A DNA stretch of 64,000 nucleotides from Clarkia xantiana subsp. parviflora. Its lineage: Eukaryota > Streptophyta > Magnoliopsida > Myrtales > Onagraceae. Under the pieces are notes generated by a model. The model was given only the letters and a program-made list of their open reading frames with translations, was not told the DNA's origin and searched no databases. Where the stretch lies: positions 44,478,774 through 44,542,773 of the forward strand of contig JAPTYO010000001.1 in the NCBI GenBank assembly GCA_036873135.1. Reading direction: 5' to 3'. Made by a program: the position numbers and the translations under genes. This document shows, one piece after another, positions 36,601 through 48,146 of this stretch; the stretch's first letter is position 1, and each line of letters opens with the position of its first letter.

Positions 36601-39600
36601 ATGAGCTGGAAAATGGGCAGCTTCCTGTAGCAAGCAGAGCAAGCCCTACATATGAATGGGCACGCCCCCTGAAGGTTTCGTGAAGCTGAACTGCGATGCG
36701 ACCTCTAATGGACGAGTAGATGCGGTTACAATCATCGCCAGGGACTCTACATGTGCACTTATAGATGGGATGAACATAAGCTCTGTTAGTACTAAGGTAG
36801 AACCTTTGGAGGCCATCTTTGTTGAGGAAAAAGCATGCTCCTAGCTGCTCGCCACAATGGAGGAAGATTGAAATGGAAACAGATGATGTACTAGTCGTTA
36901 AACAGCTCGTAGAACCTAATGAATTCCGATCAAGGAAATCAATGGCCATGATTAAGAGAATTAGAGGTCTTGCGTCTGAATCTCAACAAATCAACTGGAG
37001 CCATGTCAGGAGAAATGCCAATTTGTGTGCCAATTGGGTGGAGATCAAGATGATAAGAGGACCGTGTCTGCTTGGATGCGTTCCACAACTACTATTTGTA
37101 AAAATATAACAAAGTGTGGATTTTTACTTGCCCAAAACCGTACTTCACCAACAAAATAAGAACTCGTATATATATAACTCTCTTACTCTCTAAATATGAT
37201 AGGAGACTTTTACAACTTGTGGTGGTACTTACTTTGTGGTGGTACTTACTTCACTACAAATGAGTGGATTGTCGATTCCGGCTACAAATCGACCGGAATC
37301 TTCGGTTAAGATTCACTACAAATCTTCTGTTGAGATCTTAGATTACACCATGTTACTCTCCTTCATTTCGGTCCGACAATTTCTCTTCAGATATCCAGGC
37401 TTCCCACATTGATAACACTTGAAGTCTTTCCTGCGAGACGACTTTGCATTCCCACAAACCTTTTTCCTAACGTCATTCTCCTTTACCTGAGCCATGAGCG
37501 CGCACTGATATTCCTCCAGCTTGATCCCAACTATTTGCTTAGCCAACGACTCCTGTGAACCTAGAAGGTTCTCAAACTCCTCCAAGGATGGTTGTTGAAC
37601 TCACCCTTGAATCGACGTAACAACGGTATATACTCGGGACGTAATCCCCGAATAATGGACCGTTTTATTTGCGCTTCCGAAATTGGCTCATCCGGGTTGA
37701 GTAGATTAATTTTCCAACACAAATTCTCCACCTTTAGAAGGAATTGTGAAATCGAATACTCGAAATGTTTCGCATTCGCCAGATCTGTCTCCAACATCTT
37801 CTACCGCGCCTCATTCTTCTTGTTGTATAGCTGGTCTAGCGTTTTCCAGATCGAACTGGCGGAAGTGCATCGTGAGATATTCTCAAATACCTCTGACGAT
37901 ATCGACCTCTTCAAGGAAAACTCTGCATTGGCATTCCTCCACTTCCAGCGTTTGATCTCTTCACCGTTTCTAGCGGTCTCCTCCGGGGCGGTTGTATCGC
38001 TGCCTCCAACGACATCCCACAAATCTTCACTCACGAGATACGACTCCATGCAGGACTTCCAAATCCGGTAGTTGGACGAGTTTAGTAGCTCCATTCCTTG
38101 TCCAATCACACGACCGATAACATCCATATTTAGAGTACATGAGTTCTTCAATCCCGATCTTGAATCGTTCTGCGTTACCGCAATAATGGCTCTGATACCA
38201 TGTAAAAATATAACAAAGTGTCGATTTGCACTTGCCCAAGATTTTACTTCACCAAAAAAAGAAGAACTCGTATATATATAACTCTCTTACTTTAAATATG
38301 ATAGGACACTCTTACAACTTGTGGTGGTGGATCTAGTTGTCGTGGTACTTAATTCACTACAAATGACTCACCTCCTATTTATAGGAGACTAAAGAAATCT
38401 CTAGACTTAGAAATATCTAGACTAAGAATTCCCTAGAATCTCTATAGAACTTACTACACTTAGTTCCTAGAAATATCTAGACACACAAACTAAGTATTAA
38501 TTTTAAGATATTTTTTCAACTTGGGCCAATTGTCTTAGCTAAAATCTTTAAGTCTTGACTCATTATGATATGTTAATTTTAGCCCATAATGGTAAGTCAA
38601 TGTTGATTCTTAACACAATTTCCTTTTAACTGAATTGTTGTTTGCTGAATGTAGATCAATTCCTCCTTGAACTTTGTATTGGAAACTCTTAAGTCTACTA
38701 ATGAAGTGCATTTTCAATATTTAAAAAATAAAATATAAAAATTGATCTAGGGTTGGCAATTGTGTGGGTACGAGTTAGCAATCAAATTCATTCATACTTG
38801 ACATTTAGCTGTTTTACAAATTCAATCCACGATACTCTTTTTTTTTAAAAAAAAATTGCTTACTTAGGCTTTCGATTTTAGACCAAAATGCTACATGTAT
38901 CACTTTGTCCGGCAAAAACATCATGTGATGCTCACATGATATAGTGATGTATGTAGATGATATAGTGATGTATGTAGTTTTTTGGTCTTGAATATAAAGT
39001 TAAGGTAGCGAAATATAAAAAAAAAAAAAATCGGGTTGCAATTGTTTTAGGAGTGTCAAATTTTATTGTTATTTTTTATTATATGGAATGTGAACTATCT
39101 AAATTCTGTCTTATTAGTCGGTCAATCAATCATGATTCGATTCAACTAGTTAGGGGCTCGCCTTGCCCTGAGCCCATGCAAACATGTTCACCTGGTCTGG
39201 AAAGTCATGTCTAGCGCATGGGTCAGGGTGATCCCATAGCTCGGTCAATTAAGTCACACTATTCCAAATTCCCAAAAATAATAAAATGAAGAACGAGCAA
39301 TTAAAGGATCACTTACAGCAAAATCACCACCATTGATGACCGTGATGGTTCCACTGTATGCCGTTGTCTGAAACAACGTGAGAAACTGACTTGCTGTGAC
39401 AACCAAGAACTGAAGCAGTAGATAAATTCTAAACCGATGACTTATCTTAGACAGATAATACCGCAACCGGGTGTGTTCTTGTATAAACAGCAAAACATCG
39501 TTGTCTCTAACTTCCAACAGCTTCCCATAATCATCGAAGTGTATCACTTGCAAGTTGCACACCAGATGGAAAAAGACACTGGCCGACAGCGAGATCGCGC

Positions 39601-42474
39601 TCACGTAAGTCCACGACACGACGAGTGCTATCAAAATGCAGATCGACATTAACCATGATTCGGAACGATCAATGTATAAAACGCGTACAGTCTCTCGGGC
39701 TAACTTTAGAAGGAAACATGGAAGCAACCATACAACTAGTAGCTTTAGGGAGCCCTGTGAGTATGACAATTACAATTTTTAGACCAACTGTTGTAAAATC
39801 TCGAATTATGAAGTATCCATAGATAAAACATTCTAAATAAGGTTAATGCTCAATTAAAGGGAATTGTATTTTTAGTACATCAACTATTGAACAATTGAAC
39901 ATTAACTTACCGATAAAGTGACGCAAATGAGAATCACGTATGGCTCGGTACGCGAATGGAATTCAAGAATGTGGATAAGTTTGTGAATTAAACTTCATAC
40001 TAATTATTTATGATTGTTCATGATGTAGATTAAGAATTTGGGTGTTCACATTCTTAAATTCCATCCGCGTACAGAGTCATACACGATTCTCATTCGAGTA
40101 TTTACACTTTTTTATTTATTAATTTTAGTTAATTTAGAGTTTGGCAAAAAAAAAAAGTTATAATTTATAGAGTTTATATAATTGTGTGTTTTTTTTGTCT
40201 AAAACTCTGTTGTGTTGGGTGAACAAACTGACTAAGTTAATCCTAAAGGATAAAATTATCTAAATATTTTTATCGTTTAAGATATACTCGACTACACTGT
40301 TCATCCAACTCAATAGGATTTTAGAATTAATATGTTTATGATTTTTTTTTTTCTAAAACTACATTAAATTGAGTGGACAGTTTAGTCGAAATAACAATAA
40401 GATAGAACTATTTAAAGGTTTTAGACAGTTTTATTCTCTAGGTTAACTCGTTAAACTGTTTAACCAGACCAGTAGTGTTTTAGAAAGAAAAAAACTCATA
40501 AAACTACACAATCTTAAATTCTAATTAAAACCAATAAAAAAAAAATGAAAAAAAAAATCAATAAAAAAACAAAAAAGGTAGATTGGATTCGAGTATCATT
40601 TTGCTATTTTTTTTTATATTAATTACTATTTAATTGAGTAAATAACAGAAGGAGAGTCGAGAATGTAATAAATTTAAATTTCAAGATATATAATTTATCT
40701 TAACTTTACTAATATTTATAATTAATTAAAGTAAAATATGGGCAAGTTGATTCATTGTGAGAAACAAATCTATGTGATAGAGAAGAGCGACATAACGTAA
40801 TTCAAATCACGAGAAAGAGAAGAGGATAATTAAGTAAAAAAATTAACAAATGTCTTCAGTTACAGTACTAAGTTAGCTTTATAGTTAGATATATAAATTA
40901 GTTGGGTCGAGCATTACGTTGGTAATTAACGGCTCAATTGTATCTGACTCATCCACTTGAGGTGTCAAGAATGTAAACTTGTTCTTAACCACTTAGAGTC
41001 ATCAATTGACAAATTTGACATATACAAACGTAATTATATATTATATCACCATACCAACAAAATTTGATTTAACAATAAAGATAAAATTAAATCACAAAAA
41101 TCTAAAGTTTAGACTTGAAATTACAACAAAAATATTTAAATAAATTTAATTAGGCTATACACAATGTGATTGGATTAACAAATAGAAGAACTAAATTTGG
41201 TATATATTGGACGATGAGTAAAATGTTATTTGTACGAGGTCAAACTTCAAGAACCACATTTCACCCATATTTTGACTTGTTATATATATAATTTGGTAAG
41301 TGGCTGATCTATGTGATAAAAAAATCTAAACAGGCGGAACATATACCACCCGATCTATATAATTCGTTGAATAAAAAAATTTACATATATCTGAAATTTG
41401 AACGTAATGAGTATGATAGGGCTGACTTAAATTGACATGAATGTTGGATTGTAAGTTAATTATAATTACTTTTTTTTGCCAAAATTATAATTACTAACAT
41501 GCCGACTAAACGGCCTTAAAAAAACAAAATTTAAATAATGATTTAGTAATAGTATTAAAGATAAATAAATGTTTCTCAAATATAGTAATGTCTAAATTAT
41601 TAATTTTATAAAATATAGGAACTAAATATAATATATTTTTTGTTAATAAAATAAAAAGGTACAAAAGATGTCTATCGGGGTGAGGACCCAACACAAATAA
41701 TATAATGGTATATAGATTATTCTTTTTAAAAAGTTTACCGTTTAGTTAACAAATAACTTTACGTTTTAATCGGAAATGAAATCATCATTCCACGTTTTAA
41801 TCGAATACCGATAGAATGTGGAATGATGATTTCATTTCAAACGTGCCATTACTGAATACTGCTTAGCTATAAACCGTCACGATGAACCTCCCCACAATAA
41901 CTAGAGAAAAGATACAAAATCCAAAATGAAATTCCAAAAAATCACGAATTGTAAATTTTGCTTCAAAAGTTTTAAATAATTACAGAGCATGTGTCACTCC
42001 CTCACAATTCGTGATATGTCGGAATTCATTTTCAGAATTTGTATCAGTAATTCTGGATAAGCAAAGAAACCACACCTTAATTTGGTTAATATACTCGTCG
42101 CGGAATCGTGACATCCGGCCGCTACACCGGTCGACGAACAAAAAATTTCGAATCCCATACTTTCGCAGATTGTGCGACAGACAAATCAGCGAAACAGCCG
42201 CCAAACTCACCTGCGCCGCCACTATGTCCAGCTCAAACGCCCTAATCTGGTACTCATCGCAGCCGGAGCAATTAAAGTACTCCAACACGAAAACCGGCAC
42301 TGCCACTCCGACCAGCAAGAACGCCGTCCACGACAGCATAAATCCGACCACCGTCGATTGATTGAATCCCATAATCGTCAGGAAAGTCTCCAGCTTTTTT
42401 AGGGTTTCCTCGAGGCGGCTGACCTCTTGATCGGCGAGAAGTTGAAGACGCGGCGGAACGGTGTTGTCTTCCAT
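33683..42474 (-). CDS. Seven-helix DUF3537 / gustatory receptor-like membrane protein, copy B, four exons, 451 aa
   Basis: Exons on the minus strand: 42474-42076 (399), 39754-39317 (438), 34827-34458 (370) and 33831-33683 (149). Total 1356 nt, exactly 452 codons, the same length as copy A although three of four exons differ in size (-18, +27, -9 nt). Splice sites are at the same positions as in copy A and the helices are conserved (SWTAFLLVGVAVPVFVLEYF, WTYVSAISLSASVFFHLVC, LITTIFLIQLSLVTFVLGNT). Differences concentrate in the N terminus (MEDNTVPPRLQLL) and the exon 3 loop, where an Asn/Ser-rich insert (DDNNNNNRSSTS) appears. Intron 2 has grown to 4.5 kb through L1 and Copia insertions. The reading frame is open throughout; expression cannot be judged. 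Confidence 0.85.
34199..34424. mobile_element. Short MULE-type MITE in GRL-B intron 3
   Basis: Starts GGGTTAAGAACCTAAATACAG and has an inverted right arm ending GTTCTTAAGC. Inner arms CTAACTATCAGATTGGTTGATTTCC and GGAAATCAACCAATATGATAG pair well. It ends about 34 bp from the exon 3 donor site. Confidence 0.65.
35222..37096 (+). pseudogene. L1 LINE 3' part: reverse transcriptase to RNase H, broken
   Basis: In GRL-B intron 2. RT motifs: QGDTLLPYLFIFLADVMSN, GISGIKLKRQCPLLSHLLF with FADE in place of FADD, NILDKYYIASRQMIKLSKSS (35222-35559). The linker region follows (WGCIWSGIQVLKFNGLWIIG, 35941-36267). Then an RNase H domain: PPEGFVKLNCDATSNG, EAIFVEEKA, and HVRRNANLCANW (36656-37109). Several frameshifts and stops; the 5' part (ORF1, endonuclease, RT fingers) is missing, as for a 5'-truncated insertion. 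Confidence 0.82.
37097..38615 (-). mobile_element. Non-autonomous Copia element with gag only
   Basis: 5' LTR 38615-38201 (415 bp, TGTTAAGAATC...CA) is followed by primer site TGGTATCAGAGCCATTATTG. Gag then reads GQGMELLNSSNYRIWKSCME, LWDVVGGSDTTAPEE, ISQFLLKVENLCWKIN, IIRGLRPEYIPL and a zinc knuckle CYQCGKPGYLKRNC in which the His is Tyr (frames 38151-37801, 37797-37561, 37585-37343, broken by stop/frameshift). A truncated 3' LTR copy (37097-about 37263) closes it; protease, integrase, RT and RNase H are absent. Flanks CTATT and CAATT are a possible degraded 5-bp duplication. Confidence 0.82.
38616..39316. other. Rest of GRL-B intron 2
   Basis: AT-rich; the part from about 39110 (CGATTCAACTAGTTAGGGGC) is homologous with GRL-A intron 2. 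ATATAGTGATGTATGTAG is duplicated at about 38940. Confidence 0.5.
39912..40106. repeat. Foldback element in GRL-B intron 1
   Basis: Arms AATGAGAATCACGTATGGCTC, GTACGCGAATGGAATTC, AAGAATGTG pair with CACATTCTTAAATTCCATCCGCGTAC, GAGTCATACACGATTCTCATT. A loop of about 80 bp separates them. Absent from copy A. Confidence 0.75.
40185..40500. repeat. Pair of small inverted-repeat elements
   Basis: CTAAAACTCTGTTGTGTTGGGTGAAC with inverse GTTCATCCAACTCAATAGGATTTTAG (40198-40325), then TTCTAAAACTACATTAAATTGAGTGGACAG with a weaker inverse near 40440-40490. Similar wording occurs at 44815-44940. Confidence 0.5.
41771..41846. repeat. Strong hairpin in GRL-B intron 1
   Basis: The arm GAAATGAAATCATCATTCCAC and its exact inverse GTGGAATGATGATTTCATTTC are separated by about 26 nt. 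Confidence 0.85.
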
Positions 42475-42742
42475 AGTTAGCTAGTCTGGTCAGTAATCTC
42501 AAGATTGAAACGTGAAGTTTGTTTTTTATTTAGGGTATACCATACGGAATAAGGAACTGCAGATTCTTTGATTCGTCGTTGAAACAGTTGTTATAATAGA
42601 TTCCCTGGCCGTTGAATTTCTTTTTACGTAATGTGTGCACGTTTCTTGCTCGTGTCTTTTGATCATCTCGATTTGGTATTGTTGACAAAAAAAAGTATTA
42701 TTTGTTTAACTATGTGTAATATATGACTTAGTAATTCAGCGT

Positions 42743-42966
42743 GCGTTCGTTTTTTTTTTTTTTTTTTTTCTTTTATGGCAACCTAGGCACATCCCGCTAC
42801 TTAATGTTCGAACTTTACTGCTCACGGTTTGGGTTATTTCTAACCAGACTTAGCGAGTAACCAGCGCACACACTGGCCTCGTCCACGTAGCCGCCCCGTA
42901 CCTAATTCAACTCGCCCTCCTCATATATCTGACTCGATGTGTGGGCCAGGCGGGACCTGATATTTT
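42743..42966. other. Intergenic beyond the duplication boundary
   Basis: A T-run at 42750-42770 is followed by GC-richer sequence with no gene. Confidence 0.4.
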
Positions 42967-43265
42967 TTAACCAGATTAGGGGTGGCAACGGGTTACGTGT
43001 ACCTGTTGACCTGCGAGTACCCGCCCCGATTTCGCCCCGCCGACCCACCCCGCTCCGTGCTTATGTTATACATATATATATAACCTATATATATTACATA
43101 AAATTATATATATAATATAATGCATAGTCAAAATAACAAGAGTTTTAACGAGTTTGGTGATTTGTATTTGGATGTTAAGTTAAATTTGTAATTTGTGATT
43201 CGAATTTTTATTTGAATTTGGATACGGTAAATATAAATTTTAGGATTTAAGGTTTCTAAAAATAG
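42967..43265. mobile_element. hAT-like element, one end only
   Basis: It starts TTAGGGGTGGCAACGGGT with CCCGCCCCG-rich subterminal sequence, then an AT-rich core shared with 6702-7075. The other end is missing, cut by the tRNA-like sequence at 43270. Confidence 0.55.
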
Positions 43266-43277
43266 ATTATTTTCCAC

Positions 43278-43360
43278 ATGAGTCGACCGGGTTTCGAACC
43301 TAGACCTCAAAATCAACTATATGAGAGCAAGCGCTCTTGAGCACTAGACCACCACTGCTG
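43278..43360 (-). mobile_element. tRNA-like / SINE-like promoter sequence
   Basis: The minus strand reads GTGGTGGTCTAGTGCTCAAG (A-box-like) and, 45 bp on, GGTTCGAAACC (perfect B box). There is no acceptor-stem pairing for a functional tRNA and no poly(A) tail was found, so a SINE head or tRNA relic is more likely than a tRNA gene. Confidence 0.4.
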
Positions 43361-44619
43361 TGATTGCGTACATTTCATTTGGGATGTTTTGTTCGATAAT
43401 ATCTCCATCACGTTATTTTTCAACTCAAACAATTAAATATGTCATGTAATATGAATTTTGTTATTACTATAATGCGAGATTAATTACATGCAAAAATAGA
43501 AGTAGTGTGAAATTACAATTGATATTTCAGAATATTTATTATTTTATATTTTAAATGGATAAAGTATTTCGTCTCGTCGTTATTCTGCTAGTATTTATTA
43601 TTTTCTTTTTTTTATATCAACTTTATGAATCATCAATATAATAAATAAATAAATAATGCACACAATATTTGTATAAAATGAATAAGGTTCTTCGTGGGAT
43701 TTTTTTGTTAAAATTATCTTATAAAATTATAAAAAATAATAATTAATAGAATTTTAATAGCAATAAGAATTTAATTTTAATATATTCAAATGTATTTGTT
43801 TACTTCATAATCGACGCACGGATTAAACTCAAAACATAAAATTTGAGAGTAAGTTATTATTCTCAAAATAAATGTAATATTATAGTAATATAAAATATTA
43901 CATTATACATTACAAAATAAACGAAATACAAACCACATTGCAAGCTAATATCATATTACTTAGTTCTTCTTATTAGTAATCTTACAGTTTAAATATCTCA
44001 TTTTACAGCGTGCTAAATGCCCCTTAGGACATTTATATAAAATTTAATTAATATTAAAGTTAAAATTCACTTAAATAATATTTATTATAAATATATATAT
44101 TTTATTATTAAACTTTCAATAACCACTAACAAGCTATTGACATTAAATATGTAATTGATTAACTTTTTATTTTAAATTATGATATGTAACGATGTGACAC
44201 TTAGACATCCACAATATCCACAATGAACTTGGGATTAAATTTTTCTTTAATCAGCAGCAAACTCGGACTTTGGCCACAAAAAAAAAAGAATCAACAAAAT
44301 CGGGCTCGGCGTTCTCTCTATAATAATCTTTATTACCACTGAAATATTCAAGATTTTATTTAAAAAAGCAAACCATAATTATAATTATTAAACAATAAAA
44401 CGGAATCTAAGGGAAACTATAGAAGAGGGAGGGGAATAAACGTATGAGACTACAAGTAGTATCTTACTTTGCCGGTTTGCCCACTTGTTTTATTCTCTCT
44501 ACTATACCCACCGCCACCAACCAGGAGAGAGACAAATCACATCCATCCATTATAGAATCCATCCAATATAGAGTATAATACTTCGAGAAAAAGAAATATA
44601 TATATAATACTAGTGTATC
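43361..44619. other. AT-rich intergenic DNA
   Basis: No gene. 44025-44205 resembles the interior of the Tourist MITE at 58557 (TTATTATTAAACTTTCAATAACCACTAA) and may be an old copy. Confidence 0.4.
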
Positions 44620-45451
44620 ATAGACGTGGCGTAACTAGGAATCGCTATCAGGGGTTGCAAAAGTGATCAGTTTTTTTTACTCATATACCAACCTTAAAAA
44701 ATCAAAATATCAAAATGTGTCGAAAATCAAATCATAATTTTAGAAGAAAAAAATTCAAAATAATTAAATAAATCCTTATAAATAATCTTGAAATTATAAT
44801 ATAAACCTTAAATTCTAAAACTTTATTGAATTCTGCGTGTAGTTTGATTGGATTAACACTAAAGGATAAAAATGTTTAAAAGTATTACCTTCTAAAGTTA
44901 ACCCGACCAAACTTTACACCTAACTCAATAGAGTTATAAAAAAAAAAACCATAAAATTATATAAAATTAGGCATCGTTGTTTAGAACAGCGGTTGTTTAG
45001 ATAGCGACATTGTTGTTATTTTAGTATTTGGCTAAATTTGCGGCACATTTTAGTATTTGGACTTTCTTAGGTTGTTGTGTAAATAGTTCAAAATATTGTA
45101 TACGAATAATTATTTAAAAAAATAAAAAAAAATACTTGTGAAAAAAAAATCATATAAAAAAACTATAAAATATAGTCTAATATTTAAAATTTTTAAAAAA
45201 AATTACAATTACGATTTTTCATACTTTGAAAATAAAACATAATATACTCATTATTAACAGTTTCAAATATATATTTTTCAATGAAATTCACCAAAAAATC
45301 GTTTGTCAAATTACCGCTTATTGAACTACGTTATGGACAAACAGACTTTTGCAGATTTTTTTGGTAATATTTTTGTGTATATTTATTTGAATAAATATAT
45401 ATTGTCACTTAGATAGTCAGATATAATTTTAGATATGCACTTATACATACA

Positions 45452-45454
<3 letters not shown>

Positions 45455-45529
<75 letters not shown>
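45455..45529. repeat. (TA)n microsatellite, about 37 units
   Basis: Uninterrupted TA dinucleotides over 75 bp. The Ile-Tyr ORFs on both strands are artefacts of this repeat. Confidence 0.98.
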
Positions 45530-45531
<2 letters not shown>

Positions 45532-45694
45532 AATATAATGAGTTAAATAGTATATACATATGCATAACATTCATATTTAGTGTTGCACCACTTTCCTATT
45601 TAAATGCGGGGTGCAACATTCATTTTTTTTTTTCCCATAAATTGAGGGGTAACAACATTTACATATCCACTAGTATATACACTAATTTTTATAA

Positions 45695-46216
45695 GGGTTA
45701 ATAACCTATGAAAGGTCTGAATTTTGACCCATGTTAATCGGAGAGGTCTGAATTTTCAAAAGTTAATTTGGAATATCTGAATTTTCAACTTTGTTGATAT
45801 AAGAGGTCTCCGTCAATTTTTGCCGTTAAAACTGACGGAATTTGGTCACATGCTTGGCGTGTGACCGAAAATAAACTTAAATCCCGAAAATGCCCTCCGA
45901 CCAAAGTGTGCCCCTCACATGCTTGACCTGAAAGGACGAAAATGCCCCTTAAAGCAAAATAAAAGCATTTTCTTAATTTGACTTCAGGGGTAATTTTGTC
46001 ATTTCACATTTTCTCAAATAATGTATTAAATAAAAAATATTAAAATGGGTAAAAGTGTCATTTCACACAATTCTGTTAAATTTAACCCTAAAAATGGACG
46101 GAGACCTCTTATATCAACAATGTTGGATATTCAGACCTTCCAAATTAACTTTTGAAAATTCAGACATCTCCGGTTAACATGAGTCAAAATTCAGACTTTT
46201 CATAAGTTATTAACCT
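45695..46216. mobile_element. MULE-type MITE, 522 bp, exact 9-bp target duplication
   Basis: Ends GGGTTAATAACCTATGAAAGG and inverse CTTTTCATAAGTTATTAACCT; flanks TTTTTATAA at 45686-45694 and 46217-46225. Arms of about 150 bp (AGGTCTGAATTTT, CCCATGTTAATCGGAGAGG) are the same family as 20550-21526 but without the palindrome-rich centre. Confidence 0.92.
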
Positions 46217-46275
46217 TTTTTATAAAGTTGAGGGGTTGCTGCAACCCCTCAGTTGTACGTAACTACGCCCCTGAT

Positions 46276-47221
46276 GTCTTGTTATTTTCATCGCACATTC
46301 TAAGCAAGGTACTTATAGAATTAACATTATTCACAATGCTAATCAACTTGATATGTCGTTCCTTGAATATCCGCATTAACAATTATCTTCATCACTAGCC
46401 TCTTAGAAGACGTCTCGTTTCAACTAAAACTCTAGTGATTCAGCCACCCAAACATTCAAGAATAGCAATGAAAGATCTTCAAATGTGAATTTCTACCTCC
46501 GAGTTACAAATTCAAAACAGAACTACTCCACAAACTGTTAGATTTACCGGATCTAAAAGTTTACTTCATTGAAGTAGTGGTAGATCAGCTTTGAAAAGTC
46601 GACTAATATTGTCAATAACTAGATAAATAGTCTACAATACTAAGAGTTTCTATAACTAGAAGATAAAAAAAATTCCATAATAAAAAGACGAAAAGCTCCC
46701 ATACTGAAAAGACGAAGAGAAAATCGTTGGAATCCTCCGCTATGAACAGTCCATACACGACAAAACCTAACTACTAGGGACAAACTTACTGAAGACAAGA
46801 CAGTTACACTAGGCGCGGCCGCCGTAGACTACTGCGACGGCAGCTGGAGGGTTTTAGAGAAAGTTGTTGATGGCTGTATAATAAAATCTGCTTAAAGAAA
46901 CTTAAGTGGTTGCTAATATGCAACTAATACTATCAGTTTATATCAAAACTACCAACTCCCTCCTATATATTGCCATTGCAGCTTTTCATTTAATTAACAC
47001 ATCATATTCAAGCGCCCTACCCCCTAGCTTGGACAGTCAACTACCCTAAACCCTAAAGAGCTCGACGTAAATGCACTTGACTGCAAATACAATCGAATTT
47101 GCAGCCGTGAATCTCAAGCCTCGAGACTTGTGCAACATGATTTCTCTTTATATAGATCTAGTAGCCTTATTTTTAGATCCAACAACTGCAAATTCCACTG
47201 CGTTTGCAAATTCCAACAAAC
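46276..47221. other. Intergenic and promoter region of the MGNC gene
   Basis: A probable TATA (CTTTATATAGATC, about 47147) lies 70 bp upstream of the ATG. The GGCGCGGCCGCCGTAG island near 46815 is unlike its surroundings and may be transposon-derived. No other gene is supported. Confidence 0.4.
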
Positions 47222-47923
47222 ATGGGTAACTGTCTTTCTCCGGGACGGAAGTCGAGCATGAACCGCAATTTGTCAATCACTTCTTCTGATAAGGCTGCTG
47301 ATGATGAGTCTGCCAAATCCCCAGTTAAAAATGGTGTCATCCCACCATCCTCACCTCTTCACAATTTCAAAGGTACCTTCTTTTCCTTTCATGTATAACT
47401 CAAACAAAACTTTCAAACTCTTTTCATGATAAGCTTACCTGATTTTAAACTCTGGTGCAGGTAGCAAAGATACCGTAATCTTGGATTCCCAGCCAAAACT
47501 GTCGGATTCTGATAGTGAAGGTTATTTTAGTGCTGCTGATGGTAAGTAACTCAAACGCTCTCTGTTTCAGAAAAGACTGAACTGAGTACTAGTTTGTTAG
47601 ATTTGCTCTTTACTTATCTTGATGATGATGATCATGATGATGCAGATGAAACCCAGTTGTATGACAAAACTGCAATCAACCCCATTGACCATCCAGAATC
47701 ATCATCAGCATCATGTAAAGGAAAACTCGAGCTCAATGAGATGAAGAAGAAGGTACTCTTTGAGCTCTTCAATGAGAGTTCTATGGTCAAGGAAGCTCAA
47801 GGGAGAGGAGTTGCTGTTGATCTGCCTGCAGATTCACCTGTTCAGACTAAGAAGAAAAGATCACCAGCTGGGAAAGAAAGAGCCTTAGCAGCTCCTCACT
47901 TGCGCCTCCCCAGATTGTCCTAA
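47222..47923 (+). CDS. Small MGNC-type N-acylated protein, three exons, 169 aa
   Basis: Exons 47222-47372, 47461-47541 and 47646-47923; total 510 nt, exactly 170 codons, GT-AG introns. The start MGNCLS has Gly2 (N-myristoylation) and Cys4 (likely palmitoylation), predicting membrane attachment; this decides ATG 47222 over the in-frame ATG at 47204. The middle has an acidic DSQPKLSDSDSEGYFSAADD segment, followed by a Lys/Glu-rich part and a basic C terminus (KKKRSPAGKERA..LRLPRLS). The layout (MGxC start, Ser/Pro linker, acidic SDSE-DF-like block) recalls plant proteins of the At3g27210-like group, but I cannot confirm homology. No catalytic domain. Function unknown; probably a plasma-membrane-associated adaptor. 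The spliced gene model is well supported. Confidence 0.75.
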
Positions 47924-48146
47924 AGCCCGAGCCTTGGTGAGGGAATGAAGAGGCTTAAACCCAAAGCACTTTGGTGTTAATAATGAATGATGCATCAATT
48001 ATGCATCTTAATGCTTGTGCAAAACCCTCAGTAAGAAGCTATTCATCCATTCATTAAGAAACTGTCAATAGCTAGAACAGAAAAAACAGAGGCCACTATC
48101 TCATAAATCTTTAATTCAAAAGTATGAATCACATAATAGAAGTGAG

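Larger units (their letters stand above)
33358..42742. repeat. Segmental duplication, unit B (GRL gene plus flanks)
   Basis: Partner of 24115-30895, in direct orientation. The longer length is due to an L1 fragment, a gag-only Copia and several foldback MITEs in the introns. Confidence 0.9.
44620..46275. mobile_element. Probable hAT-like element holding a nested MITE
   Basis: The left end GACGTGGCGTAACTAGGAAT..TCAGGGGTTGCA and the inverted right end (reverse strand CAGGGGCGTAGTTACGTAC..TGAGGGGTTGCA) resemble each other over about 38 bp with gaps. No clear target duplication. The interior is AT-rich, with the TA microsatellite and the MULE-MITE. Confidence 0.4.

Noticed and set aside
43278..43360. 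A real tRNA gene on the minus strand
   Set aside because: B box is perfect and A box approximate, but acceptor-stem halves do not pair; kept only as SINE-like.
45383..45701. Ile-Tyr repeat ORFs on both strands
   Set aside because: Pure TA microsatellite.
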